A stretch of 64,000 bases of DNA, taken from positions 558,001 to 622,000 of the forward strand of contig CAVWMN010000003.1 in assembly GCA_963756115.1 (NCBI GenBank), in the 5' to 3' direction. The DNA is from JTS-RE37 sp963756115. Lineage in GTDB: Bacteria; Bacteroidota; Bacteroidia; Flavobacteriales; Flavobacteriaceae. A program made the position numbers and the translations under genes. Within the stretch, counting starts at the first letter, position 1. Every line of letters begins with the position of its first letter. Positions 1-8,925 of the stretch are shown here, one piece after another. The notes under the pieces were generated by a model. That model saw only the letters and a program-made list of their open reading frames with translations, had not been told where the DNA came from and did no database searches.

Positions 1-767
1 ATCTTATCGAGGTCTTTTGCGGCGGATGGCGAAGCCATTTGCCGCGCATTCAGGTATAAAATTGTTTTCTTGTTTTCAATGATATCCCCTCCCACCTGTT
101 TCCCAAAAAGGTCTGGATCTCCAAATGCATCCAGGTAATCGTCCTGTAACTGGAACGCGATCCCCAGGTTGCTTCCAAAATCATAAATTGCCTGTACATC
201 CGCAGCCGGGGCATTGGCGATCAGGGCACCCATTTTCATTGAAGCCCCTATCAGGATGGCAGTTTTGCATTCGATCATGTGGATGTATTCGGTCAGTGTG
301 ACATCATTGCGCGACTCAAAGTCAACATCGTATTGCTGGCCTTCACACACTCCGAAGGCTGTTTCCGTAAAGAGCGCCACCAGCTTTTTATACAGTTCCG
401 GTTCATAATCTTCAAAAAACTGGTAGGATCGTATCAGCATGGCGTCGCCGGAGAGGATGGCTGTATTGACATCCCATTTATCATGAACTGTACTATTGCC
501 CCTTCTTAAAGGCGCCCCGTCCATGATATCATCGTGCACCAAAGAGAAATTATGGAAAAGCTCAAGCGCCAGTGCCGCAGGTAACGCCATCTTATGGTCT
601 GTTCCATAAAGCTCCGCTGTCAGCAGGGCCAGCACCGGGCGGATCCTCTTGCCACCCAGGCCCAGGATATAGGCCATCGGGTTATAAAGATTAACCGGCT
701 CGGAAGCCTGTATACTGCTATTTAAAAACATCTCAAACTCCCTGCGATAGTCATCAACAGTGCGCAT
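1..767 (-). CDS. Polyprenyl (farnesyl/geranylgeranyl-type) diphosphate synthase, 3' end cut by window
   Basis: Trans-type isoprenyl diphosphate synthase that condenses isopentenyl diphosphate with an allylic diphosphate, supplying precursors for quinones, carotenoids or lipid carriers in the cytoplasm. Translating the minus strand gives the GGKRIRP substrate-binding motif at about residues 38-44, the first aspartate-rich motif DDIMD at 79-83 and the second, DDYLD, at about 209-213. The C-terminus lies beyond base 1. The ATG at 767 fits the family N-terminus (MRTVDDYRREFE); an upstream in-frame GTG at 806 is possible but less likely. It diverges from the tetR gene. Chain length specificity cannot be read from what is visible. 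The family assignment is certain, the exact product is not. Confidence 0.93.
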   Translation of the reverse strand, partial: MRTVDDYRREFEMFLNSSIQASEPVNLYNPMAYILGLGGKRIRPVLALLTAELYGTDHKMALPAALALELFHNFSLVHDDIMDGAPLRRGNSTVHDKWDVNTAILSGDAMLIRSYQFFEDYEPELYKKLVALFTETAFGVCEGQQYDVDFESRNDVTLTEYIHMIECKTAILIGASMKMGALIANAPAADVQAIYDFGSNLGIAFQLQDDYLDAFGDPDLFGKQVGGDIIENKKTILYLNARQMASPSAAKDLDK

Positions 768-904
768 AGCATCCAATTTTTCCAAAAATACATTAAAAGA
801 TGGCACTACACCAGAACCCTTGATCTGGGAAAAGGAAAAGGCAACAAAACGTTAAGAAATTGTAAAACTTTGGAAACTTTTTATGTTTTTTTAGTTTCCT
901 GTCC

Positions 905-912
905 TATATTTG
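905..912 (+). promoter_or_regulatory. Bacteroidota -7 promoter element (TATATTTG) of the efflux operon
   Basis: TATATTTG matches the Bacteroidota -7 consensus TAnnTTTG exactly. Only nine bases separate it from the tetR ATG at 922, so the transcript would be leaderless or almost so. I see no clear -33 TTG at the usual 19-bp spacing. Confidence 0.6.
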
Positions 913-921
913 CGCTCCTTT

Positions 922-1527
922 ATGAAAGAAAATATTTTACACAAAGCCACCGAACTTTTTTTGAATCACGGATTCAAAAGTGTTACAATGGATGATATTG
1001 CCAATGAAATGGGCATTTCCAAAAAGACCATCTACGCACATTTTGATAATAAAACATCCCTGGTGGAGGCCAGCACCCAGTATCTGTTTTCAATTATATC
1101 TGAAGGTATCGATCATATCTGCAGTCTCGGAAAGAATCCCATTGAGGAGCTTTACGAAATAAAAAAGTTTATGATGCTGCAATTAAAAGATGAAAAGTCC
1201 TCCCCGCAATACCAGCTACAAAAATATTACCCTCATATTCATGATAAAGTTAAAAGCATGCAATTTGAGGTGATGAAGCAATGTGTTGTTGACAATATCA
1301 GGAGGGGTATCGAAATAGGAATCTACAGGGAGAACCTCAATATAGATTTCGTGTCCCGGATCTATTTTTCCGGGGTTACCAGTATCAAAGACCAAAAACT
1401 TTTCCCCATCGATTTATTCCCTGTTGCAACAGTGGTTGACGAATATCTTGAATACCACCTTCGGGGAATTGTAACGCCTAAAGGCAGGGGCATCCTCAAT
1501 GAAATAATCAATTCAAACCACGAATAA
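922..1527 (+). CDS. TetR/AcrR-family transcriptional regulator
   Basis: DNA-binding regulator of 201 aa, presumed local repressor of the efflux genes that follow. The N-terminal helix-turn-helix is visible at about residues 14-50 (VTMDDIANEMGISKKTIY, then the AHFDNK turn typical of TetR proteins). The rest is a helical ligand-binding domain without recognisable specificity. I chose the ATG at 922 over the in-frame TTG at 910 because the TTG lies inside the TAnnTTTG promoter element. The stop codon overlaps the tolC start by one base (TAATG), so the four genes to 7566 look like one operon. Autoregulation is likely but inferred from context only. Confidence 0.93.
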   Translation: MKENILHKATELFLNHGFKSVTMDDIANEMGISKKTIYAHFDNKTSLVEASTQYLFSIISEGIDHICSLGKNPIEELYEIKKFMMLQLKDEKSSPQYQLQKYYPHIHDKVKSMQFEVMKQCVVDNIRRGIEIGIYRENLNIDFVSRIYFSGVTSIKDQKLFPIDLFPVATVVDEYLEYHLRGIVTPKGRGILNEIINSNHE

Positions 1528-2861
1528 TGCGGAATATATACCTAGCCCTCCTCATCATTATTGCTATAGTACCGGCATTCCCGCAGGAACAACCTGATAG
1601 TTTTTCTCTCGAAGAAGCTATTTCCTATGCCCTCGAACACAATTACAGCGCTATCAATGCCGAGCGGGATATCCTGGATGCGAGAAAGCAAAAATGGGAA
1701 ACCATCGCAACGGGCCTCCCACAAATAACAGGGGATGTCAGCTACCAGAATCAACTAAAACAACCGGTATCCCTGATACCTGCCGAATTTTTTGGAGGGG
1801 AGCCCGGCACGTTCCAACCCATTGTTTTCGGACAGCCCCAACAAGCCAATGCTACTGCCACCTTACGCCAGCAGATTTTTGACGGATCGTACCTTGTGGG
1901 GGTACAGGCAACAAAAGCCTTCCTCAGCTACAGTCAGAACAATAAGGAGAAAACCGCCCAGGAAGTGCGGAGTGCGGTCGTGGAAGCCTATGGTAATGTC
2001 CTTCTGGCACGGGAAAGTGTCAGTATCCTGGAAAAAAATGAGGCAACCCTGGAAAAGAATTTGTTTGAAACCCAAAAAATATTTGAAAATGGCCTCGGGG
2101 ATGAAGAAAGTGCGGAACAGCTGCAAATAACCCTGTCCTCTATTCAGAACCAGTTGAAAAATGCACTTCGATTACAGGATATAACGCTTCAAATGCTCAA
2201 CCTGGTAATGGGCCTGCCAATAGATAACGGCACTATCCTCGAAGAAGACCTGGATGCCCTTGCTCAGGAACAGATCAACCCCGGACTGCTGGAAACGGAA
2301 TTTATCGTGGAAGACAATGTGGATTTTAAGCTGGTCAATAACCTGAACGAACAGCGCTTTTTTGAACTGAAATTAGCCAGGAGTCGGGCGTTACCTACGT
2401 TAAATGCTTTTATCAACTACGGGAGTTCTGCCTTTAGCAATAATTTCGATTTCCTCAATGGCGGTGCGCAGTGGTTTGACTCCTCCATCCTTGGGTTCGA
2501 CCTCAGCATCCCCATTTTCAGCTCCTTCAAGAGAAGTGCCACTACACAACGGGCCAAAATTGCCCTTCAGAAAGCCAAAACAGAACTATTGGAGACATCC
2601 GAAAAACTCCGGCTGCAATTAGAGCGTTCAAAAAGTGATTATATCCTTTCCATTGAACAATATAGCACCAGCAAGGAAAACCTGGGACTGGCAGAAAGGA
2701 TCGAGCAAAAGAATCAGATCAAATATCAGGAAGGAATTGCCAGCAGCTTTGACCTGCGGCAGGCTCAGACACAGTTGTACTCAGCACAACAGGAATATTT
2801 ACAGTCCATGGTCAATGTGATCAATTCAAAGACAGCACTGGAAATCATACTAAATAAATAA
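1527..2861 (+). CDS. TolC-family outer-membrane efflux channel
   Basis: Outer-membrane factor (444 aa) forming the exit duct of a tripartite RND pump. A Sec signal peptide spans roughly residues 1-19 (hydrophobic run ending in AFPQ). The remainder shows the long alpha-helical, Gln/Glu/Asn-rich repeats of TolC proteins: two related halves, each with a coiled-coil hairpin (for example the segments around residues 130-230 and 340-440). Length matches the usual 420-500 aa. It is translationally coupled to the preceding tetR gene and followed 25 bp later by the periplasmic adaptor. Substrates cannot be told from sequence. Confidence 0.94.
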   Translation: MRNIYLALLIIIAIVPAFPQEQPDSFSLEEAISYALEHNYSAINAERDILDARKQKWETIATGLPQITGDVSYQNQLKQPVSLIPAEFFGGEPGTFQPIVFGQPQQANATATLRQQIFDGSYLVGVQATKAFLSYSQNNKEKTAQEVRSAVVEAYGNVLLARESVSILEKNEATLEKNLFETQKIFENGLGDEESAEQLQITLSSIQNQLKNALRLQDITLQMLNLVMGLPIDNGTILEEDLDALAQEQINPGLLETEFIVEDNVDFKLVNNLNEQRFFELKLARSRALPTLNAFINYGSSAFSNNFDFLNGGAQWFDSSILGFDLSIPIFSSFKRSATTQRAKIALQKAKTELLETSEKLRLQLERSKSDYILSIEQYSTSKENLGLAERIEQKNQIKYQEGIASSFDLRQAQTQLYSAQQEYLQSMVNVINSKTALEIILNK

Positions 2862-2886
2862 TACAGCAACCTATAAAACTACAGAA

Positions 2887-4059
2887 ATGAGATACGCAAC
2901 CTTCCTTTTAGTAATAGCATTGATATGTTTCTCCTGCGGTGATGCCAAACAGACCTCGGTAGAAGATGTCATTGCCCAGGGGGACATTACAGCCATACGG
3001 ACCAAAAGAACGGAGATCTCAACGCAGCAAAAGGCATTGGACCAACAATTGAAAAAGCTGGATTCCACCATTGCAACCCTTGATACAGATGAAAACCTCC
3101 CACTCGTATCCACCCTGGAAGCAAAAAAAGAGTCCTTTAACCATTATCTGGAACTGCAGGGGGATGTGATGACAAAACAAAATGTGCTGATCTATCCTGA
3201 AATGGCAGGTACCCTGATAAAAGTATACGTCAAAGAGGGGCAGCAGGTCCGGAAAGGCCAGTTGCTCGCGGTTATAGACGACGGCGGTATGGGAAGCCAG
3301 CTGGAACAACTGAAAACCCAGGCGGCCCTGGCAAAAACGACATTTGAACGGCAGAAAAGGCTGTGGGATCAAAAGATCGGTTCGGAGATCCAGTATTTGC
3401 AGGCCAAAACCACGTATGAGGCATCGGAAAATGCGGTGAAACAAGCGGAAAGCCAACTGGGAAAGTCAACCATCCGTGCCCCTTTCTCAGGTATAGTGGA
3501 TGATGTTATAAAAGAACAGGGGACAGTGGTCTCCCCGGGGTCCGGGAGTGAGGTTTTCAGGCTCATCAACCTGTCCGACATGTATATAGAAGTTGAGGTT
3601 CCCGAACGCTACCTGGGAAGTGTGACAAACGGAAAAGAAGTACAGGTTTATTTCCCCATCATACATGACAGCCTTGTAACCAAAGTACGTACAACAGGTA
3701 ATTTTATCAACCCCAATAACCGTTCCTTCAGCGTAGAAATACCGGTCACGAATAAAAACCCGAATATAAAACCCAACCTTACTGCCAAGGTAAGGATCAA
3801 TGATTACACCAACGGAGATGCCATTTTGATCCCCCTTAGTATAATTTCTGAGAATTCCGAGGGAGAACAGTATGTGTATACCGCTACCGGTACAGAGGAT
3901 GCCAACATTGCAGTAGCCAAAAGGAATATCGTAACCACCGGCCAGTCTCAGGGGAGCCTGGTGGAAATACTCGATGGAATATCCGATGGAGACCACATAA
4001 TCAAAGAAGGCGCCCGCAGTGTAAAGGATGGTCAGAAAGTTGAAATTCTAAAGCAATAG
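2887..4059 (+). CDS. RND efflux periplasmic adaptor (membrane fusion protein), lipoprotein
   Basis: Links the inner-membrane pump to the TolC channel. The first 17 residues form a lipoprotein signal with lipobox ending CFSC (Cys17). A short coiled coil at about residues 45-70 precedes the split biotinyl-lipoyl domain; its first half carries VYVKEGQQVRKGQLLAVID (about residues 115-133) and its second half follows the alpha-hairpin, with STIRAPFSGIVDDV near residue 195. Beta-barrel and membrane-proximal domains complete a 390-aa protein of normal length for the HlyD/AcrA family. It lies 3 bp upstream of the RND gene and is certainly co-transcribed. Confidence 0.95.
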   Translation: MRYATFLLVIALICFSCGDAKQTSVEDVIAQGDITAIRTKRTEISTQQKALDQQLKKLDSTIATLDTDENLPLVSTLEAKKESFNHYLELQGDVMTKQNVLIYPEMAGTLIKVYVKEGQQVRKGQLLAVIDDGGMGSQLEQLKTQAALAKTTFERQKRLWDQKIGSEIQYLQAKTTYEASENAVKQAESQLGKSTIRAPFSGIVDDVIKEQGTVVSPGSGSEVFRLINLSDMYIEVEVPERYLGSVTNGKEVQVYFPIIHDSLVTKVRTTGNFINPNNRSFSVEIPVTNKNPNIKPNLTAKVRINDYTNGDAILIPLSIISENSEGEQYVYTATGTEDANIAVAKRNIVTTGQSQGSLVEILDGISDGDHIIKEGARSVKDGQKVEILKQ

Positions 4060-4062
4060 CAT

Positions 4063-7000
4063 ATGAGCAAGCTGGAAAAGAACGCAAATAAGGAATTTCG
4101 GTTATCCTCCTGGGCCATCGATAACGCTTCTGTTATCTATGTAATGATCGGACTCTTCTTCTTTATAGGGTTATCCTCTTATTTCGCATTGCCCCGGGAA
4201 GATTTTCCTGAAATCAAGGAAACCAAGATATATGTAAGTACCCCCTACCCCGGAAATACCGCGGAGGATATTGAGCGGCTGATCGCTGATCCGCTGGAAG
4301 ACCGGTTAAAGGATGTCAGCAATGTAGTGGAACTCACGTCCACCTCACAGGAAGATTATGCCATCATTACAGTGGAATTCGATGAGGAAATTTCGGTAGA
4401 AGAGGCGAAACAAAAAGTAAAGGACGAAGTGGATGCCGAAAAGGCAAGTGAAGACTGGCCTACTTTCAACAATGCCAAGGTGGAGCCCAATGTTTTTGAT
4501 CTCAACCTATCCGAGCAGTACCCGATTATGAACATCAATTTCACCGGGGATTACCCGGTGGAAAAATTAAAGGAATTTGCGGAATACCTGCAGGATGAAA
4601 TTGAAGACCTTCCCGAAATTAAAAATGCCGATATCCGGGGGGCCCAGGAGAAGGAGGTGGAGGTAGCCGTGGATATCTACCAGATGATGGCTGCACAGGT
4701 CAGTTTCAATGATGTTTTACAGGCGATAGGCAACGGGAATATGACCATGTCAGCCGGAAACCTGCAGACCAGCGGCCAGCGAAGGACCATTCGGATACTG
4801 GGGGAAATTGAAAATCCCCGTGAGCTGAACGAATTTGTTGTAAAGGCTGAAAATGGCAATGCGGTGTATCTGAAGGATATTGCAGAAGTTCGTTTTAAAG
4901 AGGAAGATAAAACAACGTATGCAAGGGAATTTGGCGATAACGTAGTAATGCTCGACGTTAAGAAAAGGGCAGGTAAAAACGCCATTGCCGCGGCTGATAA
5001 GATCAAGGAAATCATCAAAAAAAGCCAGGCAGATTATTTCCCGGCAGACCTGAACATTTCGGTTGCCAATGATTCTTCTTCTCGGACCCTGAACCAGGTT
5101 GATGACCTCGTAAACAATATCATTTTCGGGATCATCCTGGTGGTGACGGTACTGATGTTCTTTCTGGGTTTCCGGAACGCACTCTTTGTAGGGTTTGCCA
5201 TCCCCATGTCCATGTTTATGTCCTTTATGATCCTTTCCCTGCTGGGCTACACGCTCAATACTATGATCCTTTTTGCCATGATCATGGGCCTCGGTATGCT
5301 GGTAGATAACGGGATCGTGGTAGTGGAGAACGTATACAGGCTGATGGATGAAGGCATGTCGCGTACGGAGGCTGCAAAAAAAGGGATAGGGGAAATTGCG
5401 TTTCCCATCATTATTTCCACATTGACCACAGTTGCTGCATTTGTGCCGCTGGGGTTATGGCCGGGGATATTCGGGCAGTTTATGATCTATTTTCCGATAA
5501 CCCTTTCCGTTGTCCTGGGATCCTCCTTGTTTGTGGCCATTTTTATGAACTCCATGCTGGTCTCCAGCTTTATGGAAGTGGGTGACAAGGAACTCACCTT
5601 AAAGCAGCTGATAAGGCTTAGTGTCATTTTAGGAAGTATAGGGCTGATGATCCTGATCTTCGGGGGAACCATGAGGGGCCTTGGTTCATTGATGTTATTC
5701 ACGGCCATAATGTTCTGGATCTATAAATATATCCTTAAAAAATGGGCTACACGATTTCAACGCAATACCATGGTCCGCTTTGAAAATTTTTATGAACGAA
5801 GGCTAAAGCATGCCCTAAGGGGGAGGAATGTCTTTTGGTACGTTGGGATAACCGGGCTTATGCTTCTGACAGTATTTATGCTGTTTGGATTGTCTGTTTC
5901 GAGTGGCCGGACGAAAATTGAATTTTTCCCGGACAACACCCCCAACGAGATCTATGTATATATTGAATACCCCCAGGGCACTTCTATCGAAAAAACCAAT
6001 GAATTGACCGAAGCAATCGAGAAAAGGGTATATGCTGTAGCGAATGGGAGCGAATATACCAATGGGGATTTTAACTACCTGGTACAATCAGCAGTTTCAC
6101 AAGTAGGCGAAGGTGCCGGCAATCCTTTTACAGATAGCGGTTCATCTGCCGAAATGCCCCACCGCGGAAAGGTCACCATTTCCATGCGGGAATACAAATA
6201 CCGGGATGGCAGGGATACGGAAGAGCTGCGGACCAAAATCCAGGATGCGCTGAAAGGAATATACCCGGGGGTCGCAATATCCGTTGAAAAGGATGCAGCC
6301 GGACCTCCCGCGGGCTATCCTATAAATATTGAATTGGAAGGTATGGATTATGATGAGCTGATCAATACAGCAGAAAATATCCGGAACTTCATCAATACTA
6401 AAAATATTCCCGGGATCGAAGAACTCAAAATTGATGTCAATAAGGCCAAACCCTCAATGGAAGTCGTAGTAGACCGTGAAAAAGCAGGAGAATTGGGAGT
6501 ATCCGTAGGACAGGTTGGTAGCCAGTTGCGGCGATCCCTCTTCGGTGAAAAAGCCGGGGTATACAAAAAGGAGGGGGATGATTATGATATCAATGTCCGG
6601 TTTAATGAGGAAAACAGGTACGACAAGAGTGCGCTTTTTAATCAGAATATCATTTTCAGGGACCAGGCTTCCGGCAAGATCAAGGAGATCCCGGTGTCCG
6701 CGGTTGCAACACAACGGAATACCTCGGCCTTCAGTGCCATAAAGCACAGGGACAATAAACGGGTTGTTACCGTATATTCCGGGCTGAAACCCGGTTTTAC
6801 GGATGCTGCGGCCATTGTTTCGGAGATCCGTAAGGAAATGGAGGACTACAAAGCCCTTCCGTCGGATATCCGTATTGATTATACCGGGCAGATCGAGGAA
6901 CAGAACAAACAGATGAATTTCCTGGTAGGTGCCTTTTTCGGTGGCCTGGGACTGATCATGCTCATCCTTATTTTCCAGTTTGGTGGCATCTCCAAACCAC

Positions 7001-7566
7001 TGATCATCATGATTGCCATTTTCTTAAGTTTTATCGGGGTATTTGGCGGGCTCATGCTTACGGGCTGGTCTTTTGTGATCATGATGACCATGATGGGCAT
7101 CATTTCCCTGGCCGGAATCGTGGTGAACAACGGGGTGGTGCTACTGGACTATACCCAGATCCTGATCGACAGGAAAAAGGTGGCCCTCGGCATGGAAGAT
7201 AAGGACCTGTTATCTAAAAAAGAGGTAATGGATGTGATCATACAAGGAGGAAAAGCAAGGTTGAGACCTGTAATTCTGACTGCAATAACCACGGTTCTCG
7301 GGCTCATCCCCCTGGCGATCGGCTTGAATATTGATTTCTTCTCCCTCTTCTCAGAATTCGATCCAAAGATCTATGTGGGTGGGGATAACGTTATATTTTG
7401 GGGACCTCTTGCATGGACTGTAATCTTCGGACTGATCGTTGCCACCTTCCTGACGCTGATCATCGTTCCGGTGTTGTTCAACATCGTATACAGGATGAAA
7501 ATATGGATGCGGGGATTACGCGAAAAACCCCGGACCAAGGAAGAGAAGCTGGAAATAGCGGCTTAG
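4063..7566 (+). CDS. RND-family efflux permease
   Basis: Inner-membrane proton-driven pump of 1167 aa, with twelve predicted transmembrane segments in two repeats and two large periplasmic loops (about residues 50-340 and 620-960). The TM4 motif reads GMLVDNGIVVVEN with Asp415; AcrB has two aspartates there, and here the second is Asn416. In TM10 the segment GIVVNNGVVLLDY places Asn1022 where AcrB has its proton-relay lysine. The protein therefore belongs to a branch with a reduced relay, seen also in other Bacteroidota RND permeases. About 120 residues longer than AcrB, mostly through an extra stretch near residues 500-560. Last gene of the operon, followed by a terminator. Drug, lipid or metabolite export are all possible. 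Confidence 0.95.
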   Translation: MSKLEKNANKEFRLSSWAIDNASVIYVMIGLFFFIGLSSYFALPREDFPEIKETKIYVSTPYPGNTAEDIERLIADPLEDRLKDVSNVVELTSTSQEDYAIITVEFDEEISVEEAKQKVKDEVDAEKASEDWPTFNNAKVEPNVFDLNLSEQYPIMNINFTGDYPVEKLKEFAEYLQDEIEDLPEIKNADIRGAQEKEVEVAVDIYQMMAAQVSFNDVLQAIGNGNMTMSAGNLQTSGQRRTIRILGEIENPRELNEFVVKAENGNAVYLKDIAEVRFKEEDKTTYAREFGDNVVMLDVKKRAGKNAIAAADKIKEIIKKSQADYFPADLNISVANDSSSRTLNQVDDLVNNIIFGIILVVTVLMFFLGFRNALFVGFAIPMSMFMSFMILSLLGYTLNTMILFAMIMGLGMLVDNGIVVVENVYRLMDEGMSRTEAAKKGIGEIAFPIIISTLTTVAAFVPLGLWPGIFGQFMIYFPITLSVVLGSSLFVAIFMNSMLVSSFMEVGDKELTLKQLIRLSVILGSIGLMILIFGGTMRGLGSLMLFTAIMFWIYKYILKKWATRFQRNTMVRFENFYERRLKHALRGRNVFWYVGITGLMLLTVFMLFGLSVSSGRTKIEFFPDNTPNEIYVYIEYPQGTSIEKTNELTEAIEKRVYAVANGSEYTNGDFNYLVQSAVSQVGEGAGNPFTDSGSSAEMPHRGKVTISMREYKYRDGRDTEELRTKIQDALKGIYPGVAISVEKDAAGPPAGYPINIELEGMDYDELINTAENIRNFINTKNIPGIEELKIDVNKAKPSMEVVVDREKAGELGVSVGQVGSQLRRSLFGEKAGVYKKEGDDYDINVRFNEENRYDKSALFNQNIIFRDQASGKIKEIPVSAVATQRNTSAFSAIKHRDNKRVVTVYSGLKPGFTDAAAIVSEIRKEMEDYKALPSDIRIDYTGQIEEQNKQMNFLVGAFFGGLGLIMLILIFQFGGISKPLIIMIAIFLSFIGVFGGLMLTGWSFVIMMTMMGIISLAGIVVNNGVVLLDYTQILIDRKKVALGMEDKDLLSKKEVMDVIIQGGKARLRPVILTAITTVLGLIPLAIGLNIDFFSLFSEFDPKIYVGGDNVIFWGPLAWTVIFGLIVATFLTLIIVPVLFNIVYRMKIWMRGLREKPRTKEEKLEIAA

Positions 7567-7577
7567 CCCGAAAAGAT

Positions 7578-7606
7578 AAACCCCGGCCTCAAGAGCCGGG
7601 GTTTTT
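7578..7606. terminator. Bidirectional intrinsic terminator
   Basis: CCCCGGC (7581-7587) pairs with GCCGGGG (7595-7601) around a 7-base loop; A-rich sequence on the left and TTTTT on the right let it work for both the RND operon (plus) and the susCD operon (minus), which converge here. Confidence 0.88.
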
Positions 7607-7629
7607 AATTTGGTACTGCCGGGAATCCG

Positions 7630-8907
7630 TTACTGGTTTTCGTTTTGGGGCACGGGAAACTGGGTAACCGCGTTATCCCCGGGACGGTCTATCACCAGTT
7701 CATCAAGCATGCCAAACCTTCTCAGGTCAATCCAACGGTGCCCTTCGGCAAAGAGGGAATACCTCCTTTCGTACAACAGCCTGTCCACATCAACAGTACC
7801 CGGGGCAACATCCCCCAGGCCTGCCGCATTCCGGACAATGTTGATAGCCGCTTCCGCTTCGGCAGGGTTGGACACCCTATTTGCTTCTGCATAGAGCAGG
7901 ATGAGTTCTTCATTGCGAATAATGGGAACCGGGTCAACACTGGATTCATAGATATATACATCATGCGTCCCCGGGGTTAAATTGGCGATATTCAGCTCGC
8001 TGTCCCTCAGAACAGCCTTATTGGAGCGGGTGTCCCCGGGTTCTGCAGAATTGACCCAGTCCGGATGTGCAATCCGTGCATTGGCCCCTGTGGAGTTCAA
8101 AGCAAAAAATAATTGGTTCAGCGCGTCAGAACCAGCTGATGAAAACTGGTAATATGCCCCGGCATAGAGATCGCCGTTCAGGTCCATAAAGGAATCATCC
8201 AGGGCACTGAGGACAAGGGCATAATTCTCCTGGTAAGCGGCAGCCCTTGCTGTAATGGCGCGGTTGAATTCAAAATACGATACCCCCAGGGTATTTGGTG
8301 CAACGTCCCCCCCAATGGCCAGGTCCGCGGCGGCATCCTCCAGCAGGCTTATTATAGTGGATAGAGACTCATCGTAATTTTGAAAAGGCCCTAAATCATT
8401 GGGATCAGAAACGTCTATACGGATACCGTTCTGGTAGAGCATATCTAAAACCGAAAGCAGTTCAAAGGCCTTCATGGTATTGGCAAACCCCCTTATAGCC
8501 GATTTTTCGGCATCTGTAAAGGGTTCTTTGGTATTCTCAAGCCCTTCCAGCATCAGGTTACACTCCTTTACAACCGCATATTTTGCCGCATAAGGGGTCG
8601 TCAGGTAAAATGCGTTGTCATCCAGCGTTCCTGTCATCAAATCCCCTGTCCAGCGGGGGTCGGAACTCTGATGCCGCCAGTAATCCCTTCCCAAAACAGA
8701 AATTGCATCAATCTCGGTTGCCAGGCGGTCCCGCATATCAGCGAGAATCCCGGAAACTACCTGGGGGAGTTCCGGCCGGGAAAGTCCTTCTGAAATGGAC
8801 GATGTTTCCGGTCCGTTTAAATCCCTTCCCTCTTCAATGGTACAGGCGAACCCCAGGAACAGGAGGAGGGTTGCACTTAGAGCCTGTATAATATTTAAAT
8901 TTTTCAT
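7630..8907 (-). CDS. SusD/RagB-family nutrient-binding lipoprotein
   Basis: Surface-exposed lipoprotein that caps the SusC transporter and captures substrate. The signal peptide ends in the lipobox GFAC with Cys22. The body is helical (TPR-like) as in SusD proteins, and the C-terminal part carries the family pattern RNEELILLYAEANRV, AAINIVRNAAGL and LLYERRYSLFAEGHRWIDLR, i.e. the SusD_RagB C-terminal domain (about residues 310-400). At 425 aa it is on the short side for the family. It lies 18 bp downstream of susC on the same strand, the usual order. No glycoside hydrolase or regulator adjoins, so the substrate is unknown and need not be a glycan. Confidence 0.93.
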   Translation of the reverse strand: MKNLNIIQALSATLLLFLGFACTIEEGRDLNGPETSSISEGLSRPELPQVVSGILADMRDRLATEIDAISVLGRDYWRHQSSDPRWTGDLMTGTLDDNAFYLTTPYAAKYAVVKECNLMLEGLENTKEPFTDAEKSAIRGFANTMKAFELLSVLDMLYQNGIRIDVSDPNDLGPFQNYDESLSTIISLLEDAAADLAIGGDVAPNTLGVSYFEFNRAITARAAAYQENYALVLSALDDSFMDLNGDLYAGAYYQFSSAGSDALNQLFFALNSTGANARIAHPDWVNSAEPGDTRSNKAVLRDSELNIANLTPGTHDVYIYESSVDPVPIIRNEELILLYAEANRVSNPAEAEAAINIVRNAAGLGDVAPGTVDVDRLLYERRYSLFAEGHRWIDLRRFGMLDELVIDRPGDNAVTQFPVPQNENQ

Positions 8908-8925
8908 AATGATTCTTTTATAGTG

